A stretch of 64,000 nt of DNA from the NCBI RefSeq assembly GCF_001039355.2, contig NW_019774181.1:388538-452537 (forward strand), given 5' to 3'. This document shows positions 1-15,800 of this stretch, piece by piece (position 1 is the first letter of the stretch; every line of letters starts with the position of its first letter). Under the pieces are notes generated by a model. It searched no databases. It was not told the DNA's origin and saw nothing but the letters and a program-made list of their open reading frames with translations. Both the position numbers and the translations under genes were made by a program. Origin of the DNA: Lingula anatina. Taxonomy: Eukaryota; Brachiopoda; Lingulata; Lingulida; Lingulidae.

Positions 1-2
1 AT

Positions 3-3000
3 ATTAATGGAGGTGATAATCATGAACCTGTTAATGGAAATCTTTCAGATGAAATGAGAATTCTGCCAGAGGATGGCAAAAATAAGGCAATTGGTAGGAC
101 ATCTAGTGGTGGCGGAAGAGGTGAAGGAGGTGGGGGTGGCGGACCTGCCCAAAAAAGGTACTGTTGCTGAGTGACGTGGTGCTGGGTTGCCGTGGTGATT
201 GGGCATTTTTGGCGTTGCAGTGAACAGCATTATGCGGTGTGATACTGCCTGATCTTTGACCTTTATCCTACATGGGATTGCAGCGCAGCTTTCACTATGC
301 AGTCACTTGTGTTCTTTTTTCATTACACGTCACCGCATTAGACAGAGGTTTTTATGGGTCTCTTTTTTTTGGCAATGACATTGAATAATTCTTAGGTATG
401 AAGTTTAGAAATATATTTTATAGATCTTTCATAGTTTTTACCCTTTTTTAAAGTTAATGTTTTAATGTAAAAAAAATCTCTGAAGATCAGTACAAATTTT
501 ATATATATTCTAAATTCTGTAGAAAAATTCCAACCATCTTCTTGTAAATGCATTCTTTATATCTATCAATTAGACAAAATTTTTCAAATGCATTGCCAAT
601 TGGCCTCAACCTTTGTGTTCAGATCACCTGCATGCACAATAGGGCTAGGCACACGAAAATAGCTAGTAGCGACACCTAGGGAGTGGAATGTGGACACAGT
701 TGACACCTAGGAGTAGTTTATTGCTAGTTATATGATTGACAAATTGTGCATTTTATGCATATTTGGCATATGTTATATATTTTTATTTATTTATTTTTTC
801 ATTTTTGCATAATTTTATATAGATATTGGTGATGTATAATAGTGATCAGATTCTAGAACTTTTGTTTTGTAGCAATATGTTTTAAGACTTATTTTGATTA
901 TAGTTACCTTGATGTCAATTTTGAAATAAGGAGAAAAACTAAACTGCATATATATTTGGTGATAAAAAATATGCTCTTTACTTAAATAGGTGATCTTCTT
1001 ATTTTGTAAAGGGAATATGTACCATATTAAGTTCATTATTAAATCAGTCAATTTGAATTTTTTATGAAAATTGTTCAGCAAAAAATTTTAATTGTGGATG
1101 TGACAAAGTGAAACTTGAAAATCATGCAAAGACTGGTTGTGTACCAATGTATCAACATATGTTTTTTGCCTAATAATTTTTGTTTATCATTTTCACTTTT
1201 AGGCTCCATTTGACCACCCTGGCTGTGATCAGCGTTCTAGGCCTCGTCACCGGGGTTTGTTGTAATAAGTTCCAGGATGAAACTCGTGTCCAAATCAAGA
1301 TCTACATGCCTGCACACTTCATTTCGAAAGGATCAGCAGTTTATGCTAAAATAGAGAATCGCGTGGAACTGGTCAATGGCATGGATCACACAGAGATAAA
1401 TATTTATGGTAAGCAGGGTATTTTGTTAATAAAAAAAAAAGGGGGAAGAACAGAAACCACAAATTTTGCATTGTGCAGTTTAATTATCTGGTATTTACTG
1501 ATAATTTATATTTTACAAGTTCATTTATAAAGCACAGTTGCTGAAAAGAAAAAGATGACATTTTTCCAGATGTTGATGATCCATACCTCTCAGACATTTC
1601 CTCTAGCCGATGTCATGGGATACGCTGTGCCGACAAATGTGATGTCAAAACAGGCTCCTGTATCTGTCGCCGAGGCTTTAGGCCAATGGAAAATGGAATT
1701 TGTACTGGTAAAGTACACACATATAGCAAGGGAGAGTCCTTGACATAGATTATATATTTTTCAGACATTTTTAAGTTGTTAAAGTGGTTATGGTCTCTAT
1801 TTTAATTTTGTAGATTAAAATTGTGAAAAATAAAAAGTCAAACTGTCAAACAGTTGACTGAAAAAATCATTTTATCACATACTGCCTTTCCACATAATTT
1901 TTATTTTTTTCTCCCACCACAGAAGATGTCCATTTTTTCACATCTCAAGAAAAAAGATGGCTTTGAAATAAGAAAAGCCTTACCACTATTAACTCTGATT
2001 CCAGATATAAGTGAGTGTATTGAACTGGGCCAACTCTGCCATCAGGATGCTGTATGTCGTAACACTAATGGCGGCTACAAGTGCATCTGTCTTGAGGGCT
2101 TTCACGGTGATGGACTTTCATGCACACGTAAGTATACTCACACAGGGGTGACCATTGGCATTTTGTGGTGTTACTGCAAACTGTAATTAATAGTTCTTTG
2201 TGGTTTTACGGGATCTTTTTGATGGTGGTTATATAACAGTTTGGTTTTTAGGTGACGGTCATGTTTCTGCTGGGTTTTATGCCTTGGCATGGTGTATTTC
2301 ATAATTAATAACCTACGGTTTTAGTGGTTTTTGGGATAATTTGTTAAAATGTTGAGATAACATGTGGCATGGGGTGGTAGTGAGATTAATTTTCACTTGT
2401 GGAGTTAGAGGTCCTAATCTTTAAATAGGTGGATTTGATTTTTGTGAAGACTTAAATATGTAGAACTTACATAATGGCTATGTGATAACATCTCAAACAA
2501 TTATGTAAGTTCTACAGTGGATTTATAGTATTTTTAATCATTGATTTCAAACATAAGGTTATATTGCTGGGTTTGTTGAATAGTTGTTCTTATCTAATAG
2601 AATTTCACATCTGAATTTGATAAATATGGGTTCAAATTTTGTACTGGAGTTAGGGATGAAAATATCATATCTTGTGGCACAAATAACAAATTTACAAAGT
2701 TTACGTTTTTAAATTATAGATTTATTAGTAATTTGTTTATTTCATTTACTTATTTTTAATGATTCTTTAAATTCAGTGCAACTTTTATCATTATTTATAA
2801 TAACTTATAAATGGGGCATAGTTTAATAGAATTGTCACAGTTGCCTGGTATCTGTTAGAAACAAAAGACTATGATGTTTTTGGATATATTTTATATGGCC
2901 ACAGATATGATATTTAAGTTTTCCTGTTAGTTATATACATATTGATGTGTAGGATAGTGTCTAGTTCATTGTTCGAAGTGTATATATTTGTGGGTAATTT

Positions 3001-4741
3001 TTATTAAAAGAATCTGCTCTAGTAATTGTTATATGTACAGATACCTCATATGTGCAATCACAAGTAAACATATTGACTGTGATATGTTTAACAGTTTAAA
3101 GGTAAAGGTACTAGATTGTTTGAATTTGTTTCGAGTTGACCAAAGAAAGATTCTTTAATTAAAAGTTCACTTGTATATATTGCTGTAATAATTGAAAATT
3201 TAAAGTTAATAATTACATTTGCAGTTCATCACCTCATATGCCAAAATGCACAGAGAGCATGTATTTTACCACATTCACAGAATATTTAGTTTTACAGTTC
3301 ATTGTTTGATGATTTTGAAGTCACTGTTTTCATTATTTGGAATAATTAGACAAGTCATTTGATTTTTGACACATATTCTGCTGATCAAAATTTCCTTTTC
3401 AAGGGAAGTCATTATGATGCTAGCTCTTGACGACAAATGGCATTGCTTGAATGAAGAAAACATTATGTAATGTGATATTTATTCTGCCATAAAGAAGTGG
3501 TAATTGGCAGTTTTTAGATCAGTATATTATTCTAGGAAAAAATGAATTTTTTACAGTTAATTTTAAGTCTACATATTAGAGAGTTTTAGTTGTGGGTAAT
3601 AGTATCAGAATATTTTTACATTATTGGCATTACTTAGGACCAGGTGAAATCCCAGAAAATGCAACATTTATCATTATGGCCATTTTCATTCTCAACAGTA
3701 TATTCTGTATATAATATCTTAGCCTAGGGTTTTGATCAGTTAAAAAAAGTTTCCCCACTTTTCCAAATTTGATTTTTAAAATAATAAATGCATTAAAGTA
3801 ATCTTCATGGTTTAATTCAGTAAACTGAATGATAGAGAAAAAAGTTGTATTTCAGGATTATTAGATAAATGTTTAAAACTGAAATGAATGTGACTTTGGT
3901 AGATTTTTCTAGAAACAAAATGGCCTGTTTTTGAAAGCTCTTAACTTAAGTTAATATGTGTGAGATTAATGATTTATGTTCGGTGTCCATGTGTTGTAAA
4001 TTTTATGTCTCTAATTGTGTTCGTTTCCCACTAGGATAAGTAGATTACATATCTCCCTTTCCAACAATACTTACAGCTAAATGATGTGAAGCATTATACA
4101 TGACCTAGGAGTAGTAATACATTTCATGTCAAACCTTGTTAAACTGTCCCCTAATTTTTAGGTACCTTTTATTTTTTCAATATGATTGTTGTTGTAATCT
4201 ATCCAATAGTAGAACTTTGTCAGCCTAGTGTTAGTACCAATCCGTTTATATCTAAACCCAGTAACTGATTTACTTTACAGACTTGAGAAATATTTCCCAC
4301 TTTTTTCTATGTATAGAATGATAATGATATAATAGAAATCTTTACCAGTAATTATCATACCAGTAGATTGTTGTATATCCTTTAATAATAGTAAAATAGA
4401 TATTTCTGTTGATCTATCCCATGATCCATAGACATTGATAGTGTTAGTCTATCCCATAATTATATTTCCCCTGTGTCTATGTTTCCGTGGTTACAGCATG
4501 CAGTATTCCCTGTCCCACTGGATCTTATCGTACGTCTCCTTGTAACGGCACCATGCAACCACGATGTCAAGGTACAGCACTGTATCCATGGCAACAATGT
4601 CTAAACTTGGATGGAAATGTTGTTTCATGTTTGCAGTAATTTATCATCCGATTTGGCAAAACTGAAAATAAAATGAAAATGGGGTTAGCATACAGAAACA
4701 CTGCTTATCCTTTTCAAAAGGAAACTTAACAATAAGTTTGA

Positions 4742-4773
<32 letters not shown>

Positions 4774-7700
4774 CCAAGAAATTTTCATTTTGAAATTATG
4801 GTTTCATTGATATTCATTATAATAATTTATGAATTGTTTTGATCTTTTGAACATATCAAAATATATTCATTAAAAAAAAAAACCCTTGGTAATAATAAAA
4901 GAAAGATCCGATTGATTTTTAACAGTAAAATTTGTGTCAAAATGCAATTTATTTGATACCTAATCCCAAAAAGAATTGAACATTTCCATCTGGGGTTGTA
5001 GCAAAGCTGTTGGCTGTGGTTTAGGAGTTTCAGGTTTAGTTCTGGGACCATCTCACAGTATCACATGTCAGCCATGACTGTAGATACCTTCTCTCACAGC
5101 TAAATAACATAGACTAGGAAATAGTATGGAGGACACTAATTGTGAAATATTGAGATGGTCCCTATATGTGCCACTATCATTATGTTACTATGTCTCCTTT
5201 ATTATTTACCTTTCTTTTCTTTTTTTTTTATTTTGTTAATTTTTAGTTGACAGATTTAAGGGAGTTTTAGTTTTTCAGAACACTATCAGAATATTTTGAC
5301 AGATATTGCTTGAAAACTAAAATTTTATTTGAAAAATAAGAGATGTATTTTTTGTGATCTTGCTGTTATAGATAAATGGTACTATTTTGTCACATATACA
5401 ACACTTTTGATTTTTTTTCTGTGATGAAACAATTCCATTCTGAACAAATATAACATTTGCCTTAGAAAAGAAGCCTAGGTATCAAATATTATGACATGAT
5501 TCATTAATTCAACAGTTTTTACCTGATGCTAAGACTTTGGGTTCTGTTTAAATATCATACTTAGTTTTTGTTTGGTGTGGGAAAGTCAACTAAATCTGAG
5601 AGTGTTCTGAAGAAGTTTTTATGTTAATGGATAGTTTGTGCAGACTAGGTGTGCATTTTGTGTCTTCCAAAAATCTTGGTAGTTTCTGGAAATGCGTTTC
5701 CATGTTGAAGTTCTAACAGTTATAATACTAACATCTTTGTCTACGTTTCAGATATCAAGTAGTTGTATTGTTTTGTGGCACGTGTACAACAATCTCACCA
5801 TGATGTTCATAATCTAGTGTATACTAACATTTTAACCTTGAAACTAACTCAATAATGGTGTTTAAATGATTCTGTTTTCAGCTTTTGATTGGTATATTCA
5901 TGTAATTTTGTATCAGTTCTTGTATTTTTTTTTCAAAAATGTCTTAAATAATTTAACCCTTCTGTTATTTTATTTTTTTATAAATGATTGTTTTTTGTCC
6001 GAGAATTATGTTCTTTACATTTTGATCATTGTACAAAATATCTTAATTACATTTGACAAAATCTGTCCCCAAGAACTTATCCACTGTTACAGTAAGGGAC
6101 TTTGGCCCTCAATCTGTAGATAAATTAGAAATAACATGCAATTTTTTGTAGTTTTATAGTGAGACACCTGATTTGATCCAAGTCAGTTGTTGGCTTATAA
6201 ATAATATATAATACTTGACAGTGCATATTTAAAAAACTAATTGCCACAATGATTTTACGCTGCACTTTCATATTTTAAAATTTAATATTTTTAATTGGAA
6301 AAGTGTTGGCTTGATTTTGGCATGGTTTATCACTTAATGTATACGAAATATGTGCGATGTCCAACCCTGGGTTTCAGAGGTCTAAAAGGGGCATTCTTTT
6401 TATCCACTTACCAAAAAATTTCCACTGACAGGATTCAATATATTTAAGATGTGAATGGGGGCATTTGAAAAGTCACTTACATCCTATAATACATTAATAT
6501 CATATAAAATTTGCAAAAAAAAAAAAAAAAAGAATGGAAAAAGGATAAGAGTGGTGATTGTCGGTCATCTAACTTGTGAAATGTTGATGATAGAAAATTA
6601 TATCCAGTTGATGATGAAAATGATATACTGAAACACAGGGTGACATTGCACCAAGTTAAGGAGGAAACCATTCTCTCTCTTTTTTTTTATTTTTATCTTT
6701 TTATTGTTGTTGTTTCTTGCTGCCTTGTAACGTGGGCGTTGTTGGCTTAAGTCGTGTTTACTCCAAGACTATTTTAGACCAGACATGATCCTTAGTGCGT
6801 GTACTTTTTTTTAATATATCGACAATAAAACCTCATGATGCAAGTTGGAACAACTTTGGTCTAAAGTAGTCTCATCTAAACACGACTTTATTTTGATTTT
6901 TATTCAATGTTTTTGCAGCATGCTTGCAGCAGTGTCCATCAGGGCACTTCAAACACTCTGCATGCAGCCCTACACAAGACATGGTGTGCCAATGTAAGTC
7001 ATGGGGTGACACATTTATTTACAGTTTAGTTTCATATGGGGAGGGTTGAGTATGCAGTTTATTTTTAGTTCAGTTTCACATGGGATGAAAATCCAAATAA
7101 ACTGGAGGGAAAGAAGCCAATGTTGCAATGCTTCCATACATATATTATTGTTGAATGCCTTGGGTCCATAAGTGCCTAAAAAGAAAATGGGCCCTTTTTT
7201 GAATAAAATTACATTTTAATTATCTTGGAAACTTTTACAGAGCCCTGTTTATATAAAATAATTTGAGTTAAAAACCTTTCCTAAGATTCTAAGCTAAGTT
7301 GAGACTCTGAGTCAATCAAAAGGGTAGCTTACCTCATCTTTCAGACTTGAATTCTTAAAAAGAGTTTTTATTGTCAAGAGTGAATTTTTACTCATTGTGT
7401 CACAGTGGTTGAAAAAGTCTTTTTAGGTACGTCAGGTGCATTTTAGGGTTTAATCTCTCTTAGATTTGGTTTAGTCATGGACTAACACGGCAAACAACTT
7501 GACACAATAGTAGGGTAATTGGGTGGAACATTCTTAGCCAATTAAGTAAAAAAAATAGTTGTGAAGAAAGAAATTGGCCCTTGGTTAGAATTGTGGGCAT
7601 TTGAGTAAACCTGATTTTTCATGTGGTTTGCTCAAAATTTTTAGGGATTTTTTTTTTACATCACTGACAATTATTTTACAAATTTAGCTTTGGGAAGATT

Positions 7701-10700
7701 TTTTGTTTGATCTGTCATATTTAAAAAGTACTGTATAATGTTGATTGATTTAAGTTTTCCCCATTTGTATTTATTTATTTATAACTCTGGTTGATGGGTT
7801 TTGAAATTAACAGCATGGTTTTTTGTCAGTTTTGAAATAATGCATTATGCAAGGCCTTTTTGTTGTTGGTTTTAAGCACATTCATACTTTGACATTTCCT
7901 TTTACAAAGCATTGCTAATGCTGTTTTTATGCTGTTTTTTTAATCATGGCAACATGCATGCTTACAAGATATAATATTGATTTATTATATGTGATTTATT
8001 AATTGGTGATCTGTTACAGCTTGTTTGCCTAAATGTAAGGATGATGAGTATGAATTTGTACCTTGTACAAACTTGACTGACAGAGTATGTAAACGTAAGT
8101 ACTACTGTTTATTTTCATTTTTTATGAAAATCATCAGATAGTAAGATGAGATAATGTAAACAAATTCTTAAAAATATCTAGGCAATTTCTTTCAATAGAT
8201 TATTCTTTAAGGTCAACCATCAGTGACTTGTCAAAACCTTCTTGAGGAAAAAGCAATATGGTCACTGTCATTGTGATAATTTGTTAACAGATGTTGTAAG
8301 CAAGATGGCAATGTAGTTATATGTATGAAAGTATTTTTCATTTACTGACCTGAAAAGCAGAATTAATTTATAATGAAAATTTAATGTAACAAAGGTTTAG
8401 TGGTTGTCTTCTTGTTTAACTGAGATTATCAGTTCTAAGAGTTAGATACTGGTATACATTCAGATAAAAAAGTTGTGATGTAATTTTTGTCTGTTATTGC
8501 TATGATAAAACTTATCAAATATAAAAGTAAACAAAAATTCATAATCAGATATTTGCACTGTCATAGACAGTTTTTAATTTTAGATTTGGTGTTTTAAAAC
8601 ATCTTGGCCTTACCATTGTATTATGAACAGTCTGTGCGTAGATTGTCACCAGGTATCGCTGATGTCTTAGCTACAATAAACTGAGTTATTATTTTATTAT
8701 ATATTTTATTATTATTATTATTATTATTATTATATCAGCCAAAGATGCCCTGATCCCCCAGCTGTCTCCAGACACAGTCTATGAGGACAAGAACAGGAAT
8801 TTTGGTGTGCGTTCCAGACTGTGGTACCTGGAAGAGGGCCAGTTCTCTGGAGCCAAAACCTACGCTTTGAGTAGAGGTATGTGTTTGTCTTAGGCCCTTT
8901 TTACATTGACCAGACATGTTGGATCTAGTAATAAATTTGGCTTTCTGTATTCAGAAATGGTCCATATTTCCATTTTACTTACACATTTTCATTTTAGCGT
9001 ACACAAAAGAAAAAAATATCCTAATTATTTTTCTTAATCCTCAGGTACAGACCTGTCTATCCAGATCTCTGTAAATGAGGTCAACTTGCTGCCTCAGTTC
9101 CGTGCTGTCCGCCATGACAGGAATAACGAGAATGATGCTTTTTACGGTGATAGCAGCATTCTAACCCAGTACTGTCCTCATCCAATGCCCCAGGAATACG
9201 ATCTCCAGTTTGTCATGCATAAGGTACTGTATATGTTATGTAGATTAATGTATTCCAAAATTGATTATTTCTGAATTGATTAACTCCAAATTGAGATTGA
9301 TCATTCTTTAACAAGTTGGCTAAAATAATAATATTGTAATATTTTTCTAATAAACATTTCCAAAATCCACTTTGTCTGTTTATAATGATGATAACATTCC
9401 AAAATTCTTTCAATATTTTTCTCTGTGACAGGGAGCTGTTGTCAAGGCGACCTACAGAAACTGCACCCTGGCTCCATCTGGTGGTATGGTCTGCAAAGGA
9501 GGCTATCACATGGACCCAAGACAGCCCTGTCTCACATATAAGAAGTTTGGCTCTCCACCTCGCCTTCATCCCACCTCGGTGGGCGTGCTCCTCTGTACAG
9601 AACCTAGCCAGCTGACAGATTTGTATGGTATGAGCGAGGAACTAACAGAGGCAGAGACAGTTTTTGCAGACCCCACGGAAAGGTAAATTATAAACTGTGC
9701 TAGGCTGGGGAAGATGGGGGTGAGCATTGATCACATTTGGTCAGTTTTGTATTTCTAAACATAAACTCTGACCATTGTGTTAGTCAAGAGGGGAATTGTT
9801 TATCACATTCTGTCAGTGTTGTAAGCATAAACTTTAAAAAATTGAGACTATATAGAGAACATGGTTCTAGTTTAGTCTGCATACTTGTTCAAGATGTTTG
9901 ATTATAATTTTTTTTTAATTTGAAATAAAATTCAAATTAGGTGTGCCACTCAGAGGGCATCCTGCCAATCCTGCATCAATAAATGTGCAGAAGACCTGAA
10001 GATGAAAGCACCAGAAAAATGCCGAATCACTGGGGAGGATCCAGATGATGGCTGGTCCCCGCGCCTCCGCCATTGCCAGAACTGCTGCCTGAAAGAAAAT
10101 TGTGCGCAGACTTGTAGCAGCCATTCTGATAGCGATTGCCAGCCGGTCAAGTATGTGTTGATGTGCAATAAAACTTTCAATCTTGTGTACACACACACAC
10201 ACACACACACACTTATGCATGCATATACTTGCACAAACACATATACTCACTTGAAACTGTTTTCCTTAAATTTATACAATTATGAAGGGCAATATGTATA
10301 GGCACAACTATGAAATTATTCTGAAATCTTAGATTAAATCAATGAGAATTATTTGAGAATGATGATTAAAATACTTACTATGTTTTAGATGTCTGAAAGG
10401 CAATGTGGCAGAGCTTGTCTTGTCGCCAACTTTCTCCAGCCGAGCAGAGGACTTTCTGTGTCACATTGAGCCGGCCCCAGATTACCTGTACGATATTCAG
10501 TACTCTGTGGTGCAGGGCGGAAAGGTCTTACTGGACAGAGTGTTTAGAGCCAAGAAGAGAATTAATACTGAGGGGGATTTGTGGAATACGGTAGATGTGT
10601 AAGTATATATGATTGTACTCAGTCCTATAGTTGAGGGGGGGGGGGGGGGGGGGTCAAAGAATTTTTGGATGGAAAATGTACAATTAATCATGTCATCCAA

Positions 10701-12816
10701 TGGTGCAAATGTGTATGAATAACATAAAATTAATGGCTACTTTGTTGTCAAGTGTATTTTCAAATAATCATTTAAATTAGTGATGTCAGCTGTCTGTGTG
10801 TGGAATCTCTTAAAAACAGCAGGATAGGTATTATAGTTTTAGTCCAATCTCACATCTTAAGTTGACCTCTTCTATTTTATTCCAGCCACCCCCTGCTTAA
10901 TGTCCACTACAGTACTGGGTTTGCTGTCCAGCCCCAAGTTCTCCATGGCAACAGCCGACAAGGACTGTTTACGGTCAGCAAGTACCAGCCAGAGGGCCGA
11001 CCTCTACATGGACCATTGACCAGTACCCAGAGGTTAAGGGTGCGGCCAAAATTCCCCTGGGGTATCAGCACCAAAACATGGAGTGAGTACTTTATATGTT
11101 AAAATGCAAGTGCTGTAACATTTGAGTGCATATCTTAGAACAAGCAATCGGTAGCTACGTTCAGATGATCTCTGGCTCTCATCTGAACATTCTGATTTTT
11201 TAAGCAGGATTCACATCTTTTTTATTACCATCACTTGTCAGCACTTTTGCTTTTCAACCAAGCATATAATCCTCACTCAAAATGTAATTTTATCTCTTTC
11301 AGGTCAGAAATCCTGCGACATGACCGCATTGGATGACTTCATCCCAGGAGAGCCAATCACATACAGACCTCTCAGTGACATCAGCGCCAGCTTCATCGAA
11401 GGACAACGTTATCGCTATCGACTCCACAACACCACCGCTCAGCCATATATTTTTTTTGAGCTGCCTCAAAACACCAGTGTGATGGCCCTGTTTTTCCCAA
11501 GGGTTGAGATTATGGACGATACAAGTTTGAGAGCAAGGCTTGATAGAAATGCGACTCACTGGCTGATTCATGCAGAAGGAAGAATGAAGCGTGCTCCTGG
11601 TTAGTGGAAAATAACTACTAGTGAAAACACCACCAAGCCTGTTATAATATGCTTGGCAAATTGTTTAAATGTAGCATTGTATTGAAATAATTGAAGAATT
11701 TCATATTTTATACAGTAGACTGTGCAAAAAAAGATTGATATGAATTTAATTTTCAACAGATGCAAAAAATGACAGAATTTATCATTTCAAGAAACATTTT
11801 CTGTTAATTCATGTAAACACCTTACAGGTTTCTTCACCATCAAAGTACACGAAGATGATTACCCTGATGCTCCTCTCTTTAACATGGACATTGGTCAGAC
11901 GGATCACGAGGCCTTCAAGGTTCTCCTCCCTGTGGCAACAGGGTCATCTGCTCTCATGAGTAAGAGCGTTACAGTCGAGATCAGTGGCATCAACAACAAG
12001 GTTGCCTTCCGTCTTCACTGGGCAGGTGTACATCCAGTGCAGGCTCAGATACAAGGTAGGATTTTATTGTTAGAAATAATTACCTCCACAAAGGAAGCTG
12101 AGTTTCTGTCTTTGTTGTCTCTTTTTTTTATTGTTTGACTCAATAATAGCTGAACATCTTTTGGTGAAATTTTCAAAATAGATCAATGGGTTCCTGTAAT
12201 ATTGATAAGGGGAAACGTGTAAGAATGAAGCAATGTATATTTAGCATTTTCATTTCTTAATTGCAGCATTAAAGACAAAGCCAATGATCGAAGCTGAAAA
12301 TGCTAAAGATGGCGCCACTGCAGAGTTGTCCAAATCACTCGTGATTGGCCTTGGTGCAGTGATTGGTTTCTTGCTGCTGCTTCTTGTCCTAGGCTCTTGT
12401 CTGTCAGGTATGGCGGTAATCTGGTTGATTATTCTGATATTTGTTTAGAAAATAAAATAAAATGTGTCCTTCTAATAATTAAGTTCAAGTTTATTTATTT
12501 AGTATTACAGAAAAGTATGTTTTTATGTCATTTTAAACCACAGTGAGTTACAATTGAAAGTCTGTGACATACGACAGGATAAGAATTGAGAGGTTTGTGT
12601 AGAATTTAAGTCACATGTTATGAAAATCACAAGAATGCTATTAAGAAGTTGATATTTATCTCTGGCAGATGGTAAAGGGATAGATGTGGACAGCCGTTTC
12701 CACACCAGTCACTTGATGATGACAGTGATGTATGTGGTGTTCAGGACAGCCTATTCTCTGGCTGTCACCTGTACCGTCTTTTTGTTTGTGTGGATTTATC
12801 TAAACAGGTGAGAAAA

Positions 12817-12887
<71 letters not shown>

Positions 12888-15800
12888 TTTTTCTCTGGAA
12901 CTTAGTATCACTGAGTTCAGAAAAAAAAAAACTTAACAACAAGATTGCAAAAATGGTTGCCCACACAATTATACACAGACATGCAGTCTTGATCATCTGG
13001 AACTACTCTATCTCATAACAAAAAAGGCAAAAGTTCCTTTGACAATATCATCATCAACATTGTTCAATAATGAAGCGCTTCTGACTATCAGCAGATATCA
13101 CACCATATTTTTAGATTTTTTTCACTAAATGGCAGTTTCATACCTGATTATAACTGTTTCAACAACAACAGCAAAAAAAGAATACTGTATCTTTCGTAAT
13201 ATATTGTCTTGATTGTTCACTTCCAGTGGTCCATTACATACTCTGAGGCAGTACCCCAGTTTCCTGGTCACTGTCCAGTCTCTGCAGCAACTGGAGGCCC
13301 AGGAGGTCAACCAGTACTTAATTAAGGAGCTGGACAAACAAATGGTCAGTTTCAACCAGACCAGGACTAAGTGTCAGGCACACATACAGGCCATGCAGGA
13401 CAAGATGATCAAGGTTGGAGGGGGTGGATTTCTTTTCTTTTCTTTTTTATTTTTGTATGGTGGTGGTGGTGGTGGTGGTGGTGGTTGTTTCATCCCCACC
13501 TCCTGTTTTCAAGGATAAGATCATTTTTTAGAACATTTTCTACTTTCTGTTTGTGAAAGAGGGGTTTATAAAGTTGCTGGGTGTATATGATAAGATAAAA
13601 AAGGGGTGAGATTCTGGAGAGGGAGTGGGTTACCTTATCCCTTTTTAAGCATTCTCTAATTACATCCATGTATTTTTAAAGCTGGGGTTAATTATTTTTG
13701 TAATAAATGTGACTGATAACCAGGTGTTTTTTATTCGTTTAACCTAGGCACAAGAGCAGCTGAATGCCCAGCAGCTGCAGCAGTTAACAAGTCAAAGAGT
13801 GAGCCAAGCTATGTATCAGTATGCCCATAAAGCTATGGAGGAGTTCACTGCCACTGTGACTAGGTCTAGGTAGGAAGACGAAATATCCTCATTGTAATGT
13901 GTTTTTTTTTTTTCTCGTACAGTTTGTATTATCTTTAAATATCGCAAGGTTGAGGAGGACTTTGAGACTTTTTCCCTGTTTTTGTTTACATTTTGTATGA
14001 TGAAGGGAATTTTCTCTTTTTGGCTGATTTATTTTATTTTTTAATATAGAAGAAAGAAAACAAATAAAGTCATATATTTGACATAAATGTTATAAAATAG
14101 ATATTTCAGTGATGGAGGGTAGCATTGTCCATTTTTGCATGATTTATTTATAACTTTTTAAATAGAGAAACATCATACAAATAACTTAACCATTATATTC
14201 ATTGTAATGTTTATTTTTTTCTGAATCATAGGGCTGCATATAACAGCTATGTGAGCAACACTGTCTCCAGGCTTTTGTTTGATATGAAGAAAACAGAAGA
14301 GAATTTACTGTCCATTGAATGGCTGACAGGTGCTTCAAAAATTTACGACGCTGTTAAAGAAAAGAGGACTCTAAATGGAGTGACTACCAGAACCTTTTCT
14401 GATTGGTTGGGATTTAAAGAGAGATTACAAATGCTGGAAGCAAGTAGGTGGACATTTTTTTCTCGTCTGTTTAGATTATTCTGGTAAAGGTTGAATACGT
14501 ATATATTTTTCCAAGCATACCTTGTGTATTTCTGTACTTGGCTTTTAAAGAAGCGTAATAAATTTGGTCTTATTTTAAAAATATATTGTGGGTCAGTGCT
14601 GTGTATTCCAGCTTCAGTAAAAACAGTATAAATTTATTATCATTGTCTTTTTCTTAGACCTTACCTTGCCAGAAATGCCACTGCCAAACCTTCAGGACTT
14701 CAGAGCTCCAATTATAGATGCCACCACAGTACAATCCTCCATTGCAAACATCCAAGAGGTGACAGTCCCAAAAAACATCTGGTTCGTTCACAGCCCAAAT
14801 GTAACCACAAACTCAAAGAAAAATTCCACAACACAAGAACAAAGATGGAAACTAGAGAGCCAAGGAGAAATCATTAATTGGACAACATTCCTAGTCCTGG
14901 TACTGATAATCGACTGTGTTTGGCTGATTCATCGTGTGGCACGAACATACGTGACGGCACACAGACTGATGTATGGCACACCACATTATATAGACTGTAC
15001 AGAACACGAGGATGAGGTCTCTAAGCCCAGTTGCTGTGGGGCAGCCATGGAGTATAACATAAGGGTAAATAAGACTTAACTTTTCAACATGGTAAATTTC
15101 AAAAACAACAGACAAGGCCCAGAAGTGACTGCGTATGTAGGCCCTGTCTCTCTGACACACACCATAAATAAATGTATAATTAAGTTCAACAGACCACCAA
15201 CAGCAACTAGTGTATACTACATGATCAACTCATGATTTGTATTCACACATTTCACATTAACCCCATTGACTCATATTTGTTATGTGTATCATTATGAACG
15301 TATTTATATATTCACTGTAGTTTGGGTTCCCACGTTGTGTTATGATGTACCTGTCTTGAAATATGGGCATTGACAATGAGTATGAGTCACCCAGATGATT
15401 GACTAAAACATCTGATCTCTTCCAAGTATGTTGACAAAAATTATGGGTTAAAAATGGATTGATCAGATGGTAAAATCCCATCATTTCAGCTGATGAAGAC
15501 AGAGTTTGTCCCCAAGCTAGTGGGAGTGGGTTTGGTGTGTGCCCTGATCTATTTCCTCCTGGCCTCCTCCCAAGTGCTGATAACTGCCAGTACCTTGTCT
15601 TCGCTGGGATACTTCAAGGCTCTAGTAAGTACTCCATGTAGCTGTTCACTGTTAGTTTGAATGTGTGGTTTGTACTCCATGTAGGTGATTTGAAATGTGA
15701 TATGAGCACTTGCCACTTGAGACATTTATATCAGCAATATTTTGTTTGATAATCTACACACCAATATTAATTCAGAGTCTTGGATTTGATTTTTCCTCTG

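Noticed and set aside
1555-1743. Open frame starting at 1555 on the + strand
   Set aside because: It is the wrong frame over exon 3 of the EGF/TNFR-repeat gene. The frame joined from the previous exon gives the Cys-rich EGF-like module.
13371-13556. Open frame with a Trp run
   Set aside because: It is the translated (GGT)n microsatellite after the exon ending at 13413.
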